Assembly (NCBI RefSeq): GCF_033807715.1 | Contig: NC_084590.1 | Span: 4,744,593 to 4,808,592 of the forward strand | Origin: Cololabis saira | Lineage: Eukaryota > Chordata > Actinopteri > Beloniformes > Belonidae | Length of the DNA: 64,000 bases | Reading direction: 5' to 3' | Part shown: in pieces, positions 1-11,446 of the stretch | How the letters are laid out: each line of letters starts with the position of its first letter | Position numbering within the stretch: position 1 is the first letter of the stretch | The notes under the pieces: model-generated | Seen by the model: the letters and a program-made list of their open reading frames with translations, nothing else | Told to the model about the DNA's origin: nothing | Database searches by the model: none | Program-made: the position numbers and the translations under genes

Positions 1-274
1 GTATTGTTTTTAATGGACAAGATCCTGCATTTTAGGTTGAATTCTATTGTTCAGGTTTTAAAATTCTAGCTAAATCCATAAAAAAGTGTGAGCTTCATAA
101 CAAAACTTCTGTGCCTACTGAGCATTAATAACATGGGGTTAGCCATAGAAAGGGCCGATAACAGCCTCCTGCGCCTACTAGTAGGTAGAGTAGGGCCCTA
201 CTGGCCCATATCTATGGGATGATTGTTATCGTTTTGTCCTTCATTCAATGGTATGACAGCAGTCAAATCGGGTT

Positions 275-528
275 ACGGATCCCATTGACTTCGCATAGTA
301 CTATATCCGTGGTGCTCCCATTAAAACCTCAATAAAACACTCCCAAAACAGAGTTAAAAACATGCTTTTACAAACTGACAGTAACAAACAGTACCTTGCG
401 CGACAAAAACTCATAATTAAACCACTATAACAAAGAATAATATATAAATAATAATAATGTCATAATCCGTGTATATATCACGACAACGGATCCCATTGAC
501 TTTGCATTGTACAATATCCGTGGTGCTC
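275..528. repeat. Pair of 43 bp direct repeats, 211 bp apart
   Basis: The motif starting ACGGATCCCATTGACTT and ending ATCCGTGGTGCTC occurs at 275-317 and again at 486-528, with only a few differences. The pair could be the remnant of a larger duplication or of terminal repeats of an old element. Confidence 0.7.
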
Positions 529-1084
529 ACACGGATTTATACCATTTTCCGTGTATATACCACGGAAAATAGTGGTGAGAGGTCGTGGGCATTTCATGGA
601 TCTTTGTGAGATCAGGGTGTACTGTGCAGTGGAACAGACACACGTCGGTCATCAGATGGCGAGCCACAACCAGGATACAGCTCTTCATTGACTGGGACGT
701 TGCATCGGAGCCTACCTGGACGGTTTAATTCAATATACCGTTGGATGGTTTCTTCAGTCATCATTCACCACACGGTTTGAGCCACTTCACCACTGTGGTA
801 GGATACAGCGCACCGTTTACTCACCCAGAGTTGGATTATTGCCTTGAACTGAACTGCGTTATTTTACTCTCAATTCAATTGAACATTGATCAAACCAAAT
901 CAAGCCACACACATCCTGAACTGAACATTCTTTATTTTTTACCTTCACTGAAGCTGAACACAGAACATAAGGGAAACGAGTATATTGTAAAATGTGATAC
1001 AATTTCATTGTTGACAAGTTTTGCACTACTATTTTGACAGCTAATTCATTGTTTTTGTTTTTGATATTTTATTTATTACCTTTT

Positions 1085-1525
1085 TTTGTAAAGGTTGAAT
1101 TTAAAGGTAATTTAAGTTTTAAAAGGGGAGTTTAAAGGTACTTACCTGACGTCATTTAAGTTTTAAAAAGGGAGTTTAAAGGTACTTACCTGACTTTTTT
1201 TTTTTGATTGATACTTACCTACTTATAGGACATATTTGGGATATTTGATACACAATTTTGAAGGTTATTCACCTGTTAAAGGGAATTGTATTTCTTTTTG
1301 GTTTTTATATAAGTGTATCTATCCGGACATCTGGAAAAAAGGGTTAAAGGTTACCTACCTGTCACCTGTGAAAAGAAAAGTTAAAGGCTACATACCTGTC
1401 ACCTGGAAAAAAAGGGTTAACTCAAAAGGATAAAATAGTTAAAAAATTAAATAGGATTTAATAGGTCTTACCTGTTAAAATAGGCTATTAAATTAAAATA
1501 ATTAAATAGTACTTACCTGTTAAAC
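1085..1525. repeat. Degenerate repeats around TTAAAGG...TTACCTG
   Basis: A 44 bp unit (TTTAAGTTTTAAAA... GGTACTTACCTGAC) is repeated at 1111 and 1155. Looser variants with TTAAAGGTTACCTACCTG and similar cores follow up to about 1520. This looks like a decayed minisatellite. Confidence 0.6.
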
Positions 1526-1588
1526 TTAGCTAGAAGAATAGAACACAGACCGGTCATTAAATAGGAAATAATATCAGTTTAAGGTGAA

Positions 1589-1752
1589 ATGAACATTTAG
1601 TTTATTAAACCTAAACTAAACCTAAAAGCCTACTCTAAATTAGATAAGGGTCCAATTAAGGGTTGGATAATGAACATTTAGTTTATTAAACCTAAACTAA
1701 ACCTAAAAGCCTACTCTAAATTAGATAAGGGTCCAATTAAGGGTTGGATAAT
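1589..1752. repeat. Tandem duplication, 2 x 81 bp
   Basis: The unit beginning ATGAACATTTAGTTTATT and ending GGGTTGGATA is present twice in direct tandem (1589-1669 and 1670-1750). No difference was noticed between copies, so the duplication is probably recent. Confidence 0.9.
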
Positions 1753-1933
1753 TTATCATTTACCACCTACCTCTACCATTCTGTGTATAGTTGTATGCAT
1801 ACCAATTTTCTGCTTTTTCTCCATTCATTACACCTCTAGCTGGTGTTGGTAAATCTCTAGGTAGTGTAAACTCTAGTGTGTTAGAGTCAGTAGTCATAGT
1901 TGCAGCTATAGAACAAAACTATAATAGTTAGTC

Positions 1934-2370
1934 TCAAATATAGCTTCGCGGTAGATATGCTGCTATAGGCTTATGCTGCAGGGGGGCAACGACATGATCC
2001 GCTGGGCGGTGCCTCTCACCCTTCTTCTCCTCTCCTTTTACCTGCCTCTCTTCTCCATTACCATTTTTATTTATTATAAATATCTCATAGCTATCATTTT
2101 TGTCCATCGTTCCTGTAGTTTCTTGTGCCGGCCCCCCTTTTTTCTCTTTTGTGCATGTTTGCAGGCTGGAGCCTCGGGAGCTGCGTTCTGGCCTGTGTCC
2201 CCCCCCCCATCCCCGGTCATCCCGTTGCTGCTTCCACCTGCCTACGTGGATGTCTGCTGTTGCTGCTTCCGCCTGCCTGCACCCCCCACCCCCCCTCTGG
2301 TCATCCCGCTGCTGCTTCCACATGACTGTTGTGTGCTGCTGACGCCCCCCCAGCTCTCTCTCCGAATCTA
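1934..2370 (+). mobile_element. LINE 3' UTR-like fragment
   Basis: The C-rich segment (for example GTCATCCCGTTGCTGCTTCC, and the TTTCTTGTGCCGGCCCCCCT stretch near 2117) matches the reverse complement of the 3' UTR of the LINE at 60.0-60.9 kb. It is therefore a plus-strand relative of that UTR, without a reverse transcriptase here. Open frames across it on both strands are by-products of C-rich composition. It ends where BEL gag-like sequence begins, so it replaces or interrupts the expected BEL 5' end. Confidence 0.6.
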
Positions 2371-2379
2371 GAAGCGTCC

Positions 2380-3850
2380 TGCTAGCCCAGTAGCGACACT
2401 AGTGCTACAAACAGGTGAAGCTGAAGAACCTTGGCCTGATGTTGGATCGATCCTAGACTCAACAAGTTCTTTATCAAGACCACCAGTGCTTCATCGATCA
2501 AAATGTTGTTCTATCCATTCAAGTATCCACTCAGTCAAAAGAAGTGAGGCTGTGGCTGAAGCTGCCGCATCCCAGGAAGTCTTGGCAGTGTTGGACGAAC
2601 AAGAAAGAGAAGAAGTAGAAATTCAAAGGCTTGAAACTGAGAACCTAGCTAGACAACAAGCAATATAAGAAAAATGTAGAAAGCTTAACCGTCTAGAAGA
2701 AATTAAGAAGCTGAACGCTGCTCAAGCTCGAGTAAAGGTCTATGACCAAGCTGAAGGAAACTCTGAAGTGATTGATTTGTTGCATGATTTTAAACCAACA
2801 GGAGAGACTCAAGTTCTCAACGCCTTAAGTCCATCATTCATTCCTCAACCTCAGCCAGCTACAAGCTATGATCCTAGTTCCCAAAGTCTGCAACTCGCAC
2901 CTCAAGCTCCACCAACTTCAGCACCCATGCCAAGTGCAGAACAGCTTTGATTTGGTCAACGTGCTAGCAGAAGCCATAAGTGCCAATCGTCTACCAACAC
3001 CAGAGCCTGCCTTGTTCACGTGAGATCCTTTGAAATTCAAAGACTGGCGACTATCCTTTGACACATTAAGCGACAGGAAAAACATTCCAAAGAATGAAAA
3101 ACTGTATTACCTAAGAAAGTACTTAGGCGACGCAGCAAAGAAAGCTGTTGAAGGATTTTTCCTGCTAGGCACCGAAGCAGCATATGACTCAGCCTGGCAG
3201 CTGTTGGAAAAACGTTTTGGAGACCCATTCATAATTGGGAAGGCCTTTAGAGACAAGCTGCATGGATGGCCAAAGATAAGCTCTAGAGAATGTTGCGAGC
3301 TAAGAGAATTTGCAGACTTTTTAAAGAGCTGTGAGGCTGCAATGCCCCACATTAAGACATTGGAAGTTCTCAATGACTGCAATGAGAGTCAAAAAATTCT
3401 AGACAAAAGAATGCTCAGTATCCACCATTCAAAGTGCTTGCAGACTTCCTATCAAAGGAAATCAAAGGAATCTTGCTTGCGATCCCATAACCTCCATACA
3501 AGCGCTCAAGAGTGTGGAAAATGAGAAATCAAAGCATCCACGAAGCCAGACCATTCAAGCAAAGACATTGTCCACAAACACAACACAAAGTGACATCCCA
3601 TCATGCATCTTTTGCAAAAGAGCAGGACACGTCCTCGCCAAGTGCAGGAAGTTTGGTGAAAAGACAGTTCAAGACAGTGTTAAGTTTGTGCAATTGCTTT
3701 GGATGTTTGAAGACCGGCCATCACTCAAGAAGATTTGATAATAAGAGCACATGTGAAAGGTGTCAAAGGAGACACCTGACATGTTTACATGATGACAAGT
3801 TCGAAGGTCAAAGGTCAACACCTCCAAAGTGAGACAAATGAAAGGATAAA
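2380..3850 (+). pseudogene. BEL/Pao gag-like region (broken)
   Basis: A charged, probably coiled-coil stretch (2402-2668) is followed by a P/Q/S-rich linker (2768-2950). Next comes a block at 3030-3524 with the FKDWRLSFDTL and YLRKYLGDAAKKAVEGF motifs that characterise the DUF1759-type Gag region of BEL/Pao elements. Cysteine/histidine clusters follow in other frames (CIFCKRAGHVLAKC near 3601-3642, and CFGCLKTGHHSRR near 3695-3735), consistent with CCHC-like knuckles. Frame changes and stops at about 2666, 2948 and 3510 show it is no longer translatable as one protein. Its original role would be particle formation and RNA packaging. Confidence 0.75.
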
Positions 3851-3879
3851 GAAGACGCTAAAGAAATAGCTGCTACAGC

Positions 3880-5668
3880 AACATACCAACACAGTCACAC
3901 AAGAAGACTCTAGCACGGAGACATCCTCAATCATTCCAGTCTGGGTCTCCTCCACAAGGCAGCCACATCAAAAAATCCTTGTCTATGCGCTCTTAGACAC
4001 AGAGAGCGATACAACATTTATCTTAGATGAAGTGGCTCAAGACCCCAACACAAACAAAGAGAATGTCAGTTTGCGGCTATCCACAATGTCTGCAAAGTCA
4101 ACAGTCATACCCTGTCAGAAGTTGACAAACCTAGAAGTGAGAGGATACAACTCAGAGAAAAGGATTCCATTACCATCAACTTTCACAAGAGAGTTCATTC
4201 CGGCAAACAGGTTGCACATTCCAACTAAAGAAACGGCTCTGAAATGGCCTCATCTGGAACAATTAGTTGACAAGATTCCACCACTACTGGATTGTGAAGT
4301 AGGTCTGCTGATTGGTTATAACTGTCAACAAGCCCTTATTCCAAAGGAAGTCCTGCAAGGTGAAGAAAAATTATCCCTATGCGCAGAGAACTGATCTTGG
4401 CTGGAGCATTGTCGGCTGCTCGAATCCAGCCAGCGCCTTCATTGACGCAATAGGAAGCAGTCACAGAATCATAGTACGACAAGTAACACCTGCCATGCAA
4501 CCATCAGCTGAACTTAAGAGAGAGGTACACTTTGTGTGTAGAACGGAAATCAGGGAACTCAGTCCATCAGACGCAATTAAGGCTCTTGAATCTGATTTCA
4601 CTGATCACATTGCAGATGATAACCCAGTTTCTCCAGAAGATCTTCTTTTCTTGTCCAAAAAAAAGGGGATAAGACAGAAAGAAGATGGCCACTATGAACT
4701 CCCACTTCCTTTCAAGACAGATGAACCTAATTTCCCAGACAATAAGGCATGTGCAGTTCACAGGCTCATCTCATTAGAGCGTCGACTTAGGAGAAATGAG
4801 CAGTATTGTAAAGACTATGTCAATATCATGAATGACATCATAAACGGAAGAGATGCTGAGAAAGGTTCCACAGCCTGAACTTGATAACCAACCAGCATGG
4901 TATATTCCACACCACGGAGTTTACCATCCCCACAAGCCTGGGAAGATCTGTGTGGTTTTTGATTTTCGGCACGCTTCCAAGAAACCTCTCTAAATGATCA
5001 TCTCTTAACCGGACCAGATCTCACTAACACATTAGTTGGAGTGCTATGTCGATTCAGAAAGGGTCCAATAGCCATAATGTGTGATGTAGAAAGGATGTTC
5101 CACCAGTTTCATGTTGCAAAGGAACACCAAGACTACCTAAGGTTCCTCTGGTGGGACAAAGGTGATCTGAACTCCAATCCCTCGATCTACAGGATGAAGG
5201 TGCATCTGTTTGGGGCAGCTTCATCCCCCGGCTGCTCCAAATTTGGGCTCAAGCATCTAGCATCGCAGGGTCATGGAAGGTTCAGCAAAGTGTCCATCAA
5301 GTTTATCAACAGGAGTTTCTACGTTGATGATGGCTTGATAAGTGTAAAGATGCCTGCAGAAGCTATACATCTGGTGGAAGAGGCAAGAGCCTTGTGCAGA
5401 ACAGGAAAACTTTGGTTGCATAAGTTTGTGTCCAATGAGAAAGAAGTTAGCGCTGCAATACCAACTGAAGAGCGTGCACAAACCAAATATCTAGGCATGG
5501 CTCTAAGAGAACTTCACATCGAACGAGCACTTGGAGTTCAGTGGTGCGTTGAAGCAGATGAATTTCAATTCAGGGTCATAGTTAAAGAAAATCCACTGAC
5601 AAGAAGAGGGGTTCTCTCCACCGTCGCCTCAGTCTACGATCCGTTAGGGTTTGTGGCCCCCCTTCATA
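3880..5668 (+). pseudogene. BEL/Pao pol, protease and reverse transcriptase part (broken)
   Basis: A retropepsin-like active-site segment lies near 3985-4020 (ALLDTESDTTFI; the usual D-S/T-G core is changed). The region continues through 4032-4878 in two overlapping frames, then a 211-codon frame at 5041-5676 carrying RT motifs: FGAASSPGCSKF and the catalytic YVDD at 5320-5331. Stops and frameshifts occur near 4392, 4310-4400, 4876 and 4990. The reading stops at a LINE insertion just after the GFVAP motif. It would have copied element RNA into DNA in cytoplasmic particles. Confidence 0.8.
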
Positions 5669-5694
5669 CTACTTAACTTCCGGCGCCGGAGAGG

Positions 5695-7115
5695 ATGGCA
5701 GCCGCGGTGATTTGGTGCGTGTTACTTTGTCTCTTTTTATTTAATAATGCAGCTTTCTGCTACGACTCCCGATGCTCTTTCGCCAGAGAAGAGCTGATGA
5801 ACATCAGAAGAACAACTCCAGCGGATTTATTTCCCACTTTTCTCCTTCCATCAGTTGAATTATTGGACATTCTAGTCAAAGGTGCGATCACCTTTGTTCA
5901 CGCGGTGAAGTGCAGGAGGAGAGGTAAACGGTCGTGCGTCTCCGCCGGCGCGGACGCCGCACACCTTTACCTGGCATATTTCTCTCCAATGTGCGATCAC
6001 TTTGCAATAAAATGGATGAACTTCAACTACTAGTGGGGAAGAACAGAGACCTCTCCTCATCCTCCGTTCTCTGCTTCACGGAGACGTGGCTGTGTGGTCT
6101 CATCCCGGATTCTGCGCTGCAGCTGGCAGGCTTCCAACTTTTCAGAGCCGACAGAGACGCGCAGCTCTCCGGAAAAAAGAAAGGTGGAGGAATCTGCTTT
6201 TACATCAACAACGGCTGGTGCAAAGATGTGACAGTGATCCAGCAACACTGTTCTCCCGATCTGGAATTTTTTATTATAAACTGCAAACCCTTCTACTCTC
6301 CCCGTGAGTTCTCCTCATTCATCCTGGTCGGCGTTTACATCACACCGCAGGCCCACGTGCAGGACGCTCAGCGCGTGCTCGCCGACCAGATACTAAACGT
6401 GGAGCGGACAAACCCGGACTCCTTAGTTACTGTCCTCGGTGACTTTAACAAAGGTAACCTCAGCCACGAACTCCCTAAATACAGACAGCTAATTAAATGC
6501 CCGACCAGAGAGGGAAACATTTTGGATCACTGTTACTCTACAGTGAGCAGAGCCTATCATGCCGTCCCCCGAGCTGCACTGGGACACTCAGACCACCTGA
6601 TGGTCCACCTGATTCCAGCATATAAGCAGAAACTAAAGCTCTGCAAACCTGCTGTGAGGACCTCAAAGCAGTGGACCAGGAAAGCTACGGAGGATCTTCA
6701 GGCATGTTTGGACTCTACTGACTGGGATGTTTTCAGGACTTCTTCCAGCAGCCTGGACGAGCTCACAGAGGCTGTTACATCTTACATCAGCTTCTGTGAG
6801 GACAGTTGTATTCCAACACGAACCAGGGTTGTTTACAACAATGACAAACCCTGGTTCTCTTCTAAGCTCAAAAGGTTGCGGCTGCAGAAGGAGGAAGCGT
6901 TCAGGAGTGGCGACAAGGACAGGCTCAAAAAGGCAAAGTACACGTTTAGCAAGGAGGTGAGAGCAGCTAAACGTCTGTACTCTGAGAAACTACGCCAACA
7001 GTTCTCAGATAACGATGCCAGCTCAGTCTGGAAGGGACTGAGACAGATTACTAACTACAAACCCAGAGCCCCCCCCCTCCATCAACGATCGACGCCTAGC
7101 CAACGACCTGAATGA
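5695..7115 (+). pseudogene. LINE endonuclease region
   Basis: A start codon at 5695 opens a frame (MAAAVIWCVLLCLFLF...) that reads to 6033. The same protein continues in another frame from about 5930, so there is one frameshift near 5925. The endonuclease domain shows FLSNVRSLCNKMDEL, CFTETWL, GGGICFYI, LGDFN and the catalytic GHSDH (6582-6596), the standard order of AP-endonuclease motifs that nick target DNA to prime reverse transcription. It ends by frameshift at a run of nine C bases (7069-7077), after which the RT frame takes over. The early hydrophobic segment at residues 5-17 is seen but its role is unknown. Confidence 0.85.
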
Positions 7116-8772
7116 GTTCTACTGTCGCTTTGAAGGACAAAGGGACAGTCCTGATACCATCCCCCCGGACTGCACTCACATTCCCCAGTTCCATTCCTCC
7201 AACAGCACCCCCGCCTCCCCAGCAGGGGCTGGAGCCTCTCCACCACTTCACACCCCAGAGGCCCCATCCTCCATCCCCCACACCACTGTGACACCCCTCT
7301 CTATCCTGGAGAGGGACGTTAATAAAATATTCAAAAAACTGAACCCCCGCAAAGCAGCAGGACCGGACTCTGTCTCCCCATCCACCCTGAAGCACTGTGC
7401 CGATCAGCTGTCTCCGGTGTTCACGGATATCTTTAACACCTCCCTGGAGACATGCCATGTGCCAGCCTGCTTCAAAACCTCCACCATCATACCTGTCCCC
7501 AAAAAACCAAGGACCACAGGACTTAACGACTACAGACCCGTCGCCCTGACCTCTGTGGTCATGAAGTCTTTTGAGCGCCTTGTGCTGCCACACCTCAAAA
7601 ACATCACCGACCCACTACTGGATCCCCTGCGGTTCGCCTACAGAGCCAACAGGTCTGTAGACGATGCTGTAAATATGGCCCTGCACTTCATCCTCCAGCA
7701 CCTGGACTCCACAGGAACCTACGCCAGGATCCTGTTCGTGGACTTCAGCTCTGCTTTTAACACCATCATCCCATCTCTGCTCCAGGACAAGCTCTCCCAG
7801 CTGAACGTGCCTGACTCCACCTGCAGGTGGATCACTGACTTCCTGTCTGACAGGAAGCAGTGGGTGAAGCTGGGGAAACATGTCTCTGACCCTCGGACCA
7901 TCAGTACCGGATCCCCTCAAGGCTGCGTTCTCTCTCCTCTACTCTTCTCCCTGTACACAAACAGCTGCACCTCCAGTCATCAGTCCGTCAAGCTCCTGAA
8001 GTTTGCGGACGACACCACCCTCATTGGACTCATCTCTGATGGTGATGAGTCCGCCTACAGGTGGGAGGTCGACCAGCTGGTGACCTGGTGCGGCCAGAAC
8101 AATCTAGAGCTCAGCGCTCTAAAGACAGTGGAGATGATAGTGGACTACCGGAGGAACGCAGCCCCACCTGCCCCCCTCATCCTGTGTGACTCCCCAGCAG
8201 ACTCTGTGGAGTCCCACCGCTTCCTGGGGACCATCATATCCCAGGACCTCAAGTGGGAGCTGAACATCACCTCCCTCACCAAAAAAGCACAGCAGAGGAT
8301 GTACTTCCTGCGGCAGCTGAAGAAATTCAACCTGCCAAAGACAATGATGGTGCAGTTTTCCACGGCCATCATTGAGTCCATCCTCACCTCCTCCATCACC
8401 ATCTGGTACGCTGCTGCCACTGTGAAAGACAGGAGCAGGCTGCAGCGTATCATCCGCTCGGCAGAGAAGGTGATTGGCTGCAACCTCCCATCTCTCCAGG
8501 ACCTGCACGCCTCCAGGACCCTGAAGCGTGCAGGAAAGATTGCAGCAGATCCCTCCCACCCCGGACACAAACTGTTTCAGACTCTTCCCTCTGGCAGGAG
8601 GCTGCGGTCCATCAGGACCAAAACCTCACGCCACAAGAACAGTTTTTTCCCGTCTGCAGCCTTCCTCATCAACAAGGCCCCGGTCCCCCCTCCCCCCCCC
8701 CCCCCCGACTACCAAGGACTGCCCCCCCATCCCACTCTACGTTACATTAACGTAAATATTCCAACCCCGTAA
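7078..8772 (+). pseudogene. LINE reverse transcriptase region
   Basis: The frame is open from just after the C run to a stop at 8770-8772. RT motifs in order: RKAAGPDSVSP, NDYRPVALTS, FVDFSSAFNTI, STGSPQGCVLSPLLF and the catalytic FADD at 8002-8013, then the thumb and C-terminal region with LRQLKKF. A C-rich low-complexity stretch near 8686-8706 encodes a proline run before the stop. Taken alone this half is undamaged. It counts as broken only because it is out of frame with the endonuclease half. It reverse-transcribes the LINE RNA at the nicked target. Confidence 0.88.
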
Positions 8773-9089
8773 CATTTGTACAGACTCATATCCGGCACTT
8801 TACAAACTTCATTGTACATTTCTGTTTATACTTTTTACCTATCCTAAGTTTCTAAGTCACTTTTGTACAGACTCACCCGGCACTTTAAAACCTCATTTTG
8901 TACATTTCTGGTCTACATTTTATTTTACTGTTTATACTTTTTTATTGTTTATACATTTCATTCTATTTTATTTTATCTCTTATATATTTGTTTTTATATT
9001 TGTATTGTGTTGCACCAATCCCCATAACAAATTCCTCGTGTGAAAACTTGGCAATAAACCCCTTTCTGATTCTGATTCTGTTTCTGATA

Positions 9090-11330
9090 CTAGTTGGTAA
9101 GCAGATCCTTCAGGCACTATGTCGAGACAAAGTAAGCTGGGACGAAGACCTCCCTGAGCACATTCTGCCACAATGGGAGTCATGGCTTCATGATTCACCA
9201 CACTTAGCAGCCCTGAAGATAACAAGAAGCTACCTTCCATCAAGCTTTGGGGAAGTAACACGATACGAGTTGCATAACTTTTCCGATGCAAGCTTCAATG
9301 GATACGGTGCATGCTCATATCTTCGAGCAATAAGTGACACAGGAAAGGTCACTTGTTCACTTGTTGGGAAAGCAAAAGTAGCACCTACCAAATTAACGAC
9401 CATCCCGAGACTTGAAATGTCATCAGCCGTGACCTCAGTCCGCAATGGTGATGTTGTCAAAAGGGAGCTTGAGATTCAAAACCTCCAAGAGTACTATTGG
9501 ACTGACTCAAAGGTGGTCATTGGCTATGTTAACAATGATGCCAAGAGGTTTCACACATTCGTAGCCAACCGGATTCAACGCATAAGGTCTAGCACAAGCC
9601 CTAAACAATGGCGACATATAAGCTCCGAAAACAACCCGGCTGACCATGCTTCAAGAGGGCTGAGTGCAGTTCAGCTGAGAGAGTCTAACTGGCTGAAAGG
9701 ACCCAACTTCCTTTGGCAAGAGAACCTCCCATTTGAAGAGCATATGGTGGGAGAAGTAGATACAACTGACCCCGAGCTTCGCAAGGCTCATGTTCACACA
9801 GTCAAGGCGAAAGAAGTGAGTTCAATGGTGAACCGCTTCACAAAATTTTCTGATTGTTCCAGAATCGTGAGAGCTGTCGCGAGACTCAAGAGATTTGTCA
9901 GAGAATTTAAGAGACTTCAGCCGAGGACAAATGAAGCAACTAGCCTCGAAGAAAGAGGAGAATCGGAAATCTTCATCATGAAGTTGGTGCAAGAAGAAGC
10001 CTTCACTGAAGACATTCAGAAAATTAAGCAAAAAAAGGACACCCTGAACAAGCGCAACAAGTTACACCAGTTGAACGCCTTCTTGGACGAGAACAGTGTA
10101 CTCAGGGTGGGCGGACGCCTATCTCAATCAGCCTTACATCATGACGTAAAACATCCTGCAATACTTCCGAAAAGATCGCATGTATCAGCCCTCCTTGTCA
10201 AACATTATCATGAGCATGTACACCACCAAGGAAGAGGCATGACCATGAATGAGTTGCGTGCAAATGGGATATGGATCTTAGGATGTGGAAATGTCTCCTC
10301 ACATATTTACAAGTGTGTAAAATGCAGGTTATACAGGAGAAGTACAGAAGTTCAACAAATGTCGGATCTTCCAGAAGAGAGAACCGAAACTTCCCCTCCT
10401 TTTACTTACTGCGGTCTCGATTGCTTCGGCCCCTTTAGCGTAAAAGAAGGAAGAAAGGAGTTAAAGCAATATGGATTGCTGTTCACCTGCTTATGCTCCA
10501 GAGCTGTACATATTGAGACACTAGATGACATGACAACAGATGCGTTCATGAATGCGCTTCGAACGTTCATATCCATCAGAGGACCTGTACGCCAACTAAG
10601 ATGCGATCAGGGAACAAATTTCATGGGTGCTAGGAGAGAGCTTTCAGAGTTGCTCAAAGGAATGGATCAAGAACGTCAACGAGCATTCGGTTGTGAGTTT
10701 GTGACAAATGTCCCATCAGCGAGTCACATGGGCGGAGTTTGGGAACGCCAAATCAGAACAATCCGAAGGATTTTAACTGCCATGCTTGACAAATCTGCAA
10801 GCAGACTTGACAAAACATCTCTGAGGACATTTCTTTATGAGACAATGGCCATAATCAACAGCAGACCACTAAGTGTTGAACATCTTCATGATCCTATCGG
10901 TCCAGAGCCTCTCACTCCTAACCATATACTAACCATGAAATCATCGATCATTCTACCCCTCCTGGACAGTTCTGTAAAGAAGACCTCTATCTGCATAAGA
11001 GGTGGAGAAGAGTACAGTTCTTATCCAATGAATTTTGGCAGAGATGGAAGAGGGAATACCTGCTGAACCTCCAACAACGACAGAAATGGCAAAAATCAAC
11101 TCGAAATTCACAAGTGGGTGACATTGTGATCCTACAAGATGATAGCGCACCAAGAAACGAGTGGAAGCTTGCTAGGGTTGTAGAAGCTCACTAGTGCAGA
11201 CGGTCGGGTCTGTGCGAAAGCTGAAGCTACAAGTCAGTGACACTACACCAGATAAGGGAAAACCACACCCTAGGTCAGGTCACCTAGAAAGGCCTATTCA
11301 CAAAGTAGTTACTTTACTTGAGGCTAACTA
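9090..11330 (+). pseudogene. BEL/Pao pol, RNase H and integrase part
   Basis: This continues BEL pol after the LINE. Visible features are RNase H-like FSDAS (about 9280) and WTDSK (about 9500), a zinc-binding H/H...CVKC region (about 10200-10335), and an integrase core with aspartate in GLDCFGPF, aspartate in CDQGTNF and glutamate in VWERQIRT. One long frame runs to 11066. A frameshift near 11045 moves the BEL-type C-terminal domain (VGDIVILQDD, WKLARVVE) to another frame, with further stops before about 11330. The long open stretch (more than 650 codons) is much better kept than the gag and RT halves. Integrase would insert element DNA into chromosomes. Confidence 0.85.
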
Positions 11331-11446
11331 AGTTGCATACATAAAGTCACATTCATTCAGACTTTGTTTACTTTCATTTATTGATTCCTTTTAAGATATT
11401 GGTTTAAAATCCCACATTCCAAGTTAATGAGTGATTTGGTGGGAGT

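Larger units (their letters stand above)
1..1588. other. Non-coding AT-rich sequence left of the BEL element
   Basis: No convincing gene is seen. Open frames of 98 and 65 codons (741-1037, 1236-1433) have AT-rich low-information translations and no recognisable domain. The stretch holds a pair of 43 bp direct repeats, a small inverted repeat near 548-573 (10 bp arms ATTTTCCGTG) and a degenerate repeat field, suggesting old transposon or LTR debris that I cannot classify. Confidence 0.5.
5669..9089 (+). mobile_element. Near-full-length LINE (Jockey-superfamily, CR1/L2/Rex1 group) inside BEL pol
   Basis: A plus-strand non-LTR retrotransposon with an apurinic endonuclease, a reverse transcriptase, an AT-rich 3' UTR and a 3' end of short TTCTGA repeats (9064-9087). 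Its 5' end begins about 25 bp before an ATG at 5695. The junctions carry ATACT on both sides (5669-5673 and about 9087-9091), a likely short target duplication. BEL pol sequence resumes directly afterwards. Two frameshifts (near 5925 and in a C run at 7069-7077) are the only clear defects seen. The clade name is a family-level judgement. Confidence 0.85.

Noticed and set aside
2371..2420. 5' LTR and primer-binding site of the BEL element
   Set aside because: No sequence here matches the putative 3' LTR at 11447, so a 5' LTR cannot be supported.
6057..8570. Minus-strand frames opposite the LINE (up to 165 codons)
   Set aside because: Shadow frames of the LINE coding strand, without recognised domains.
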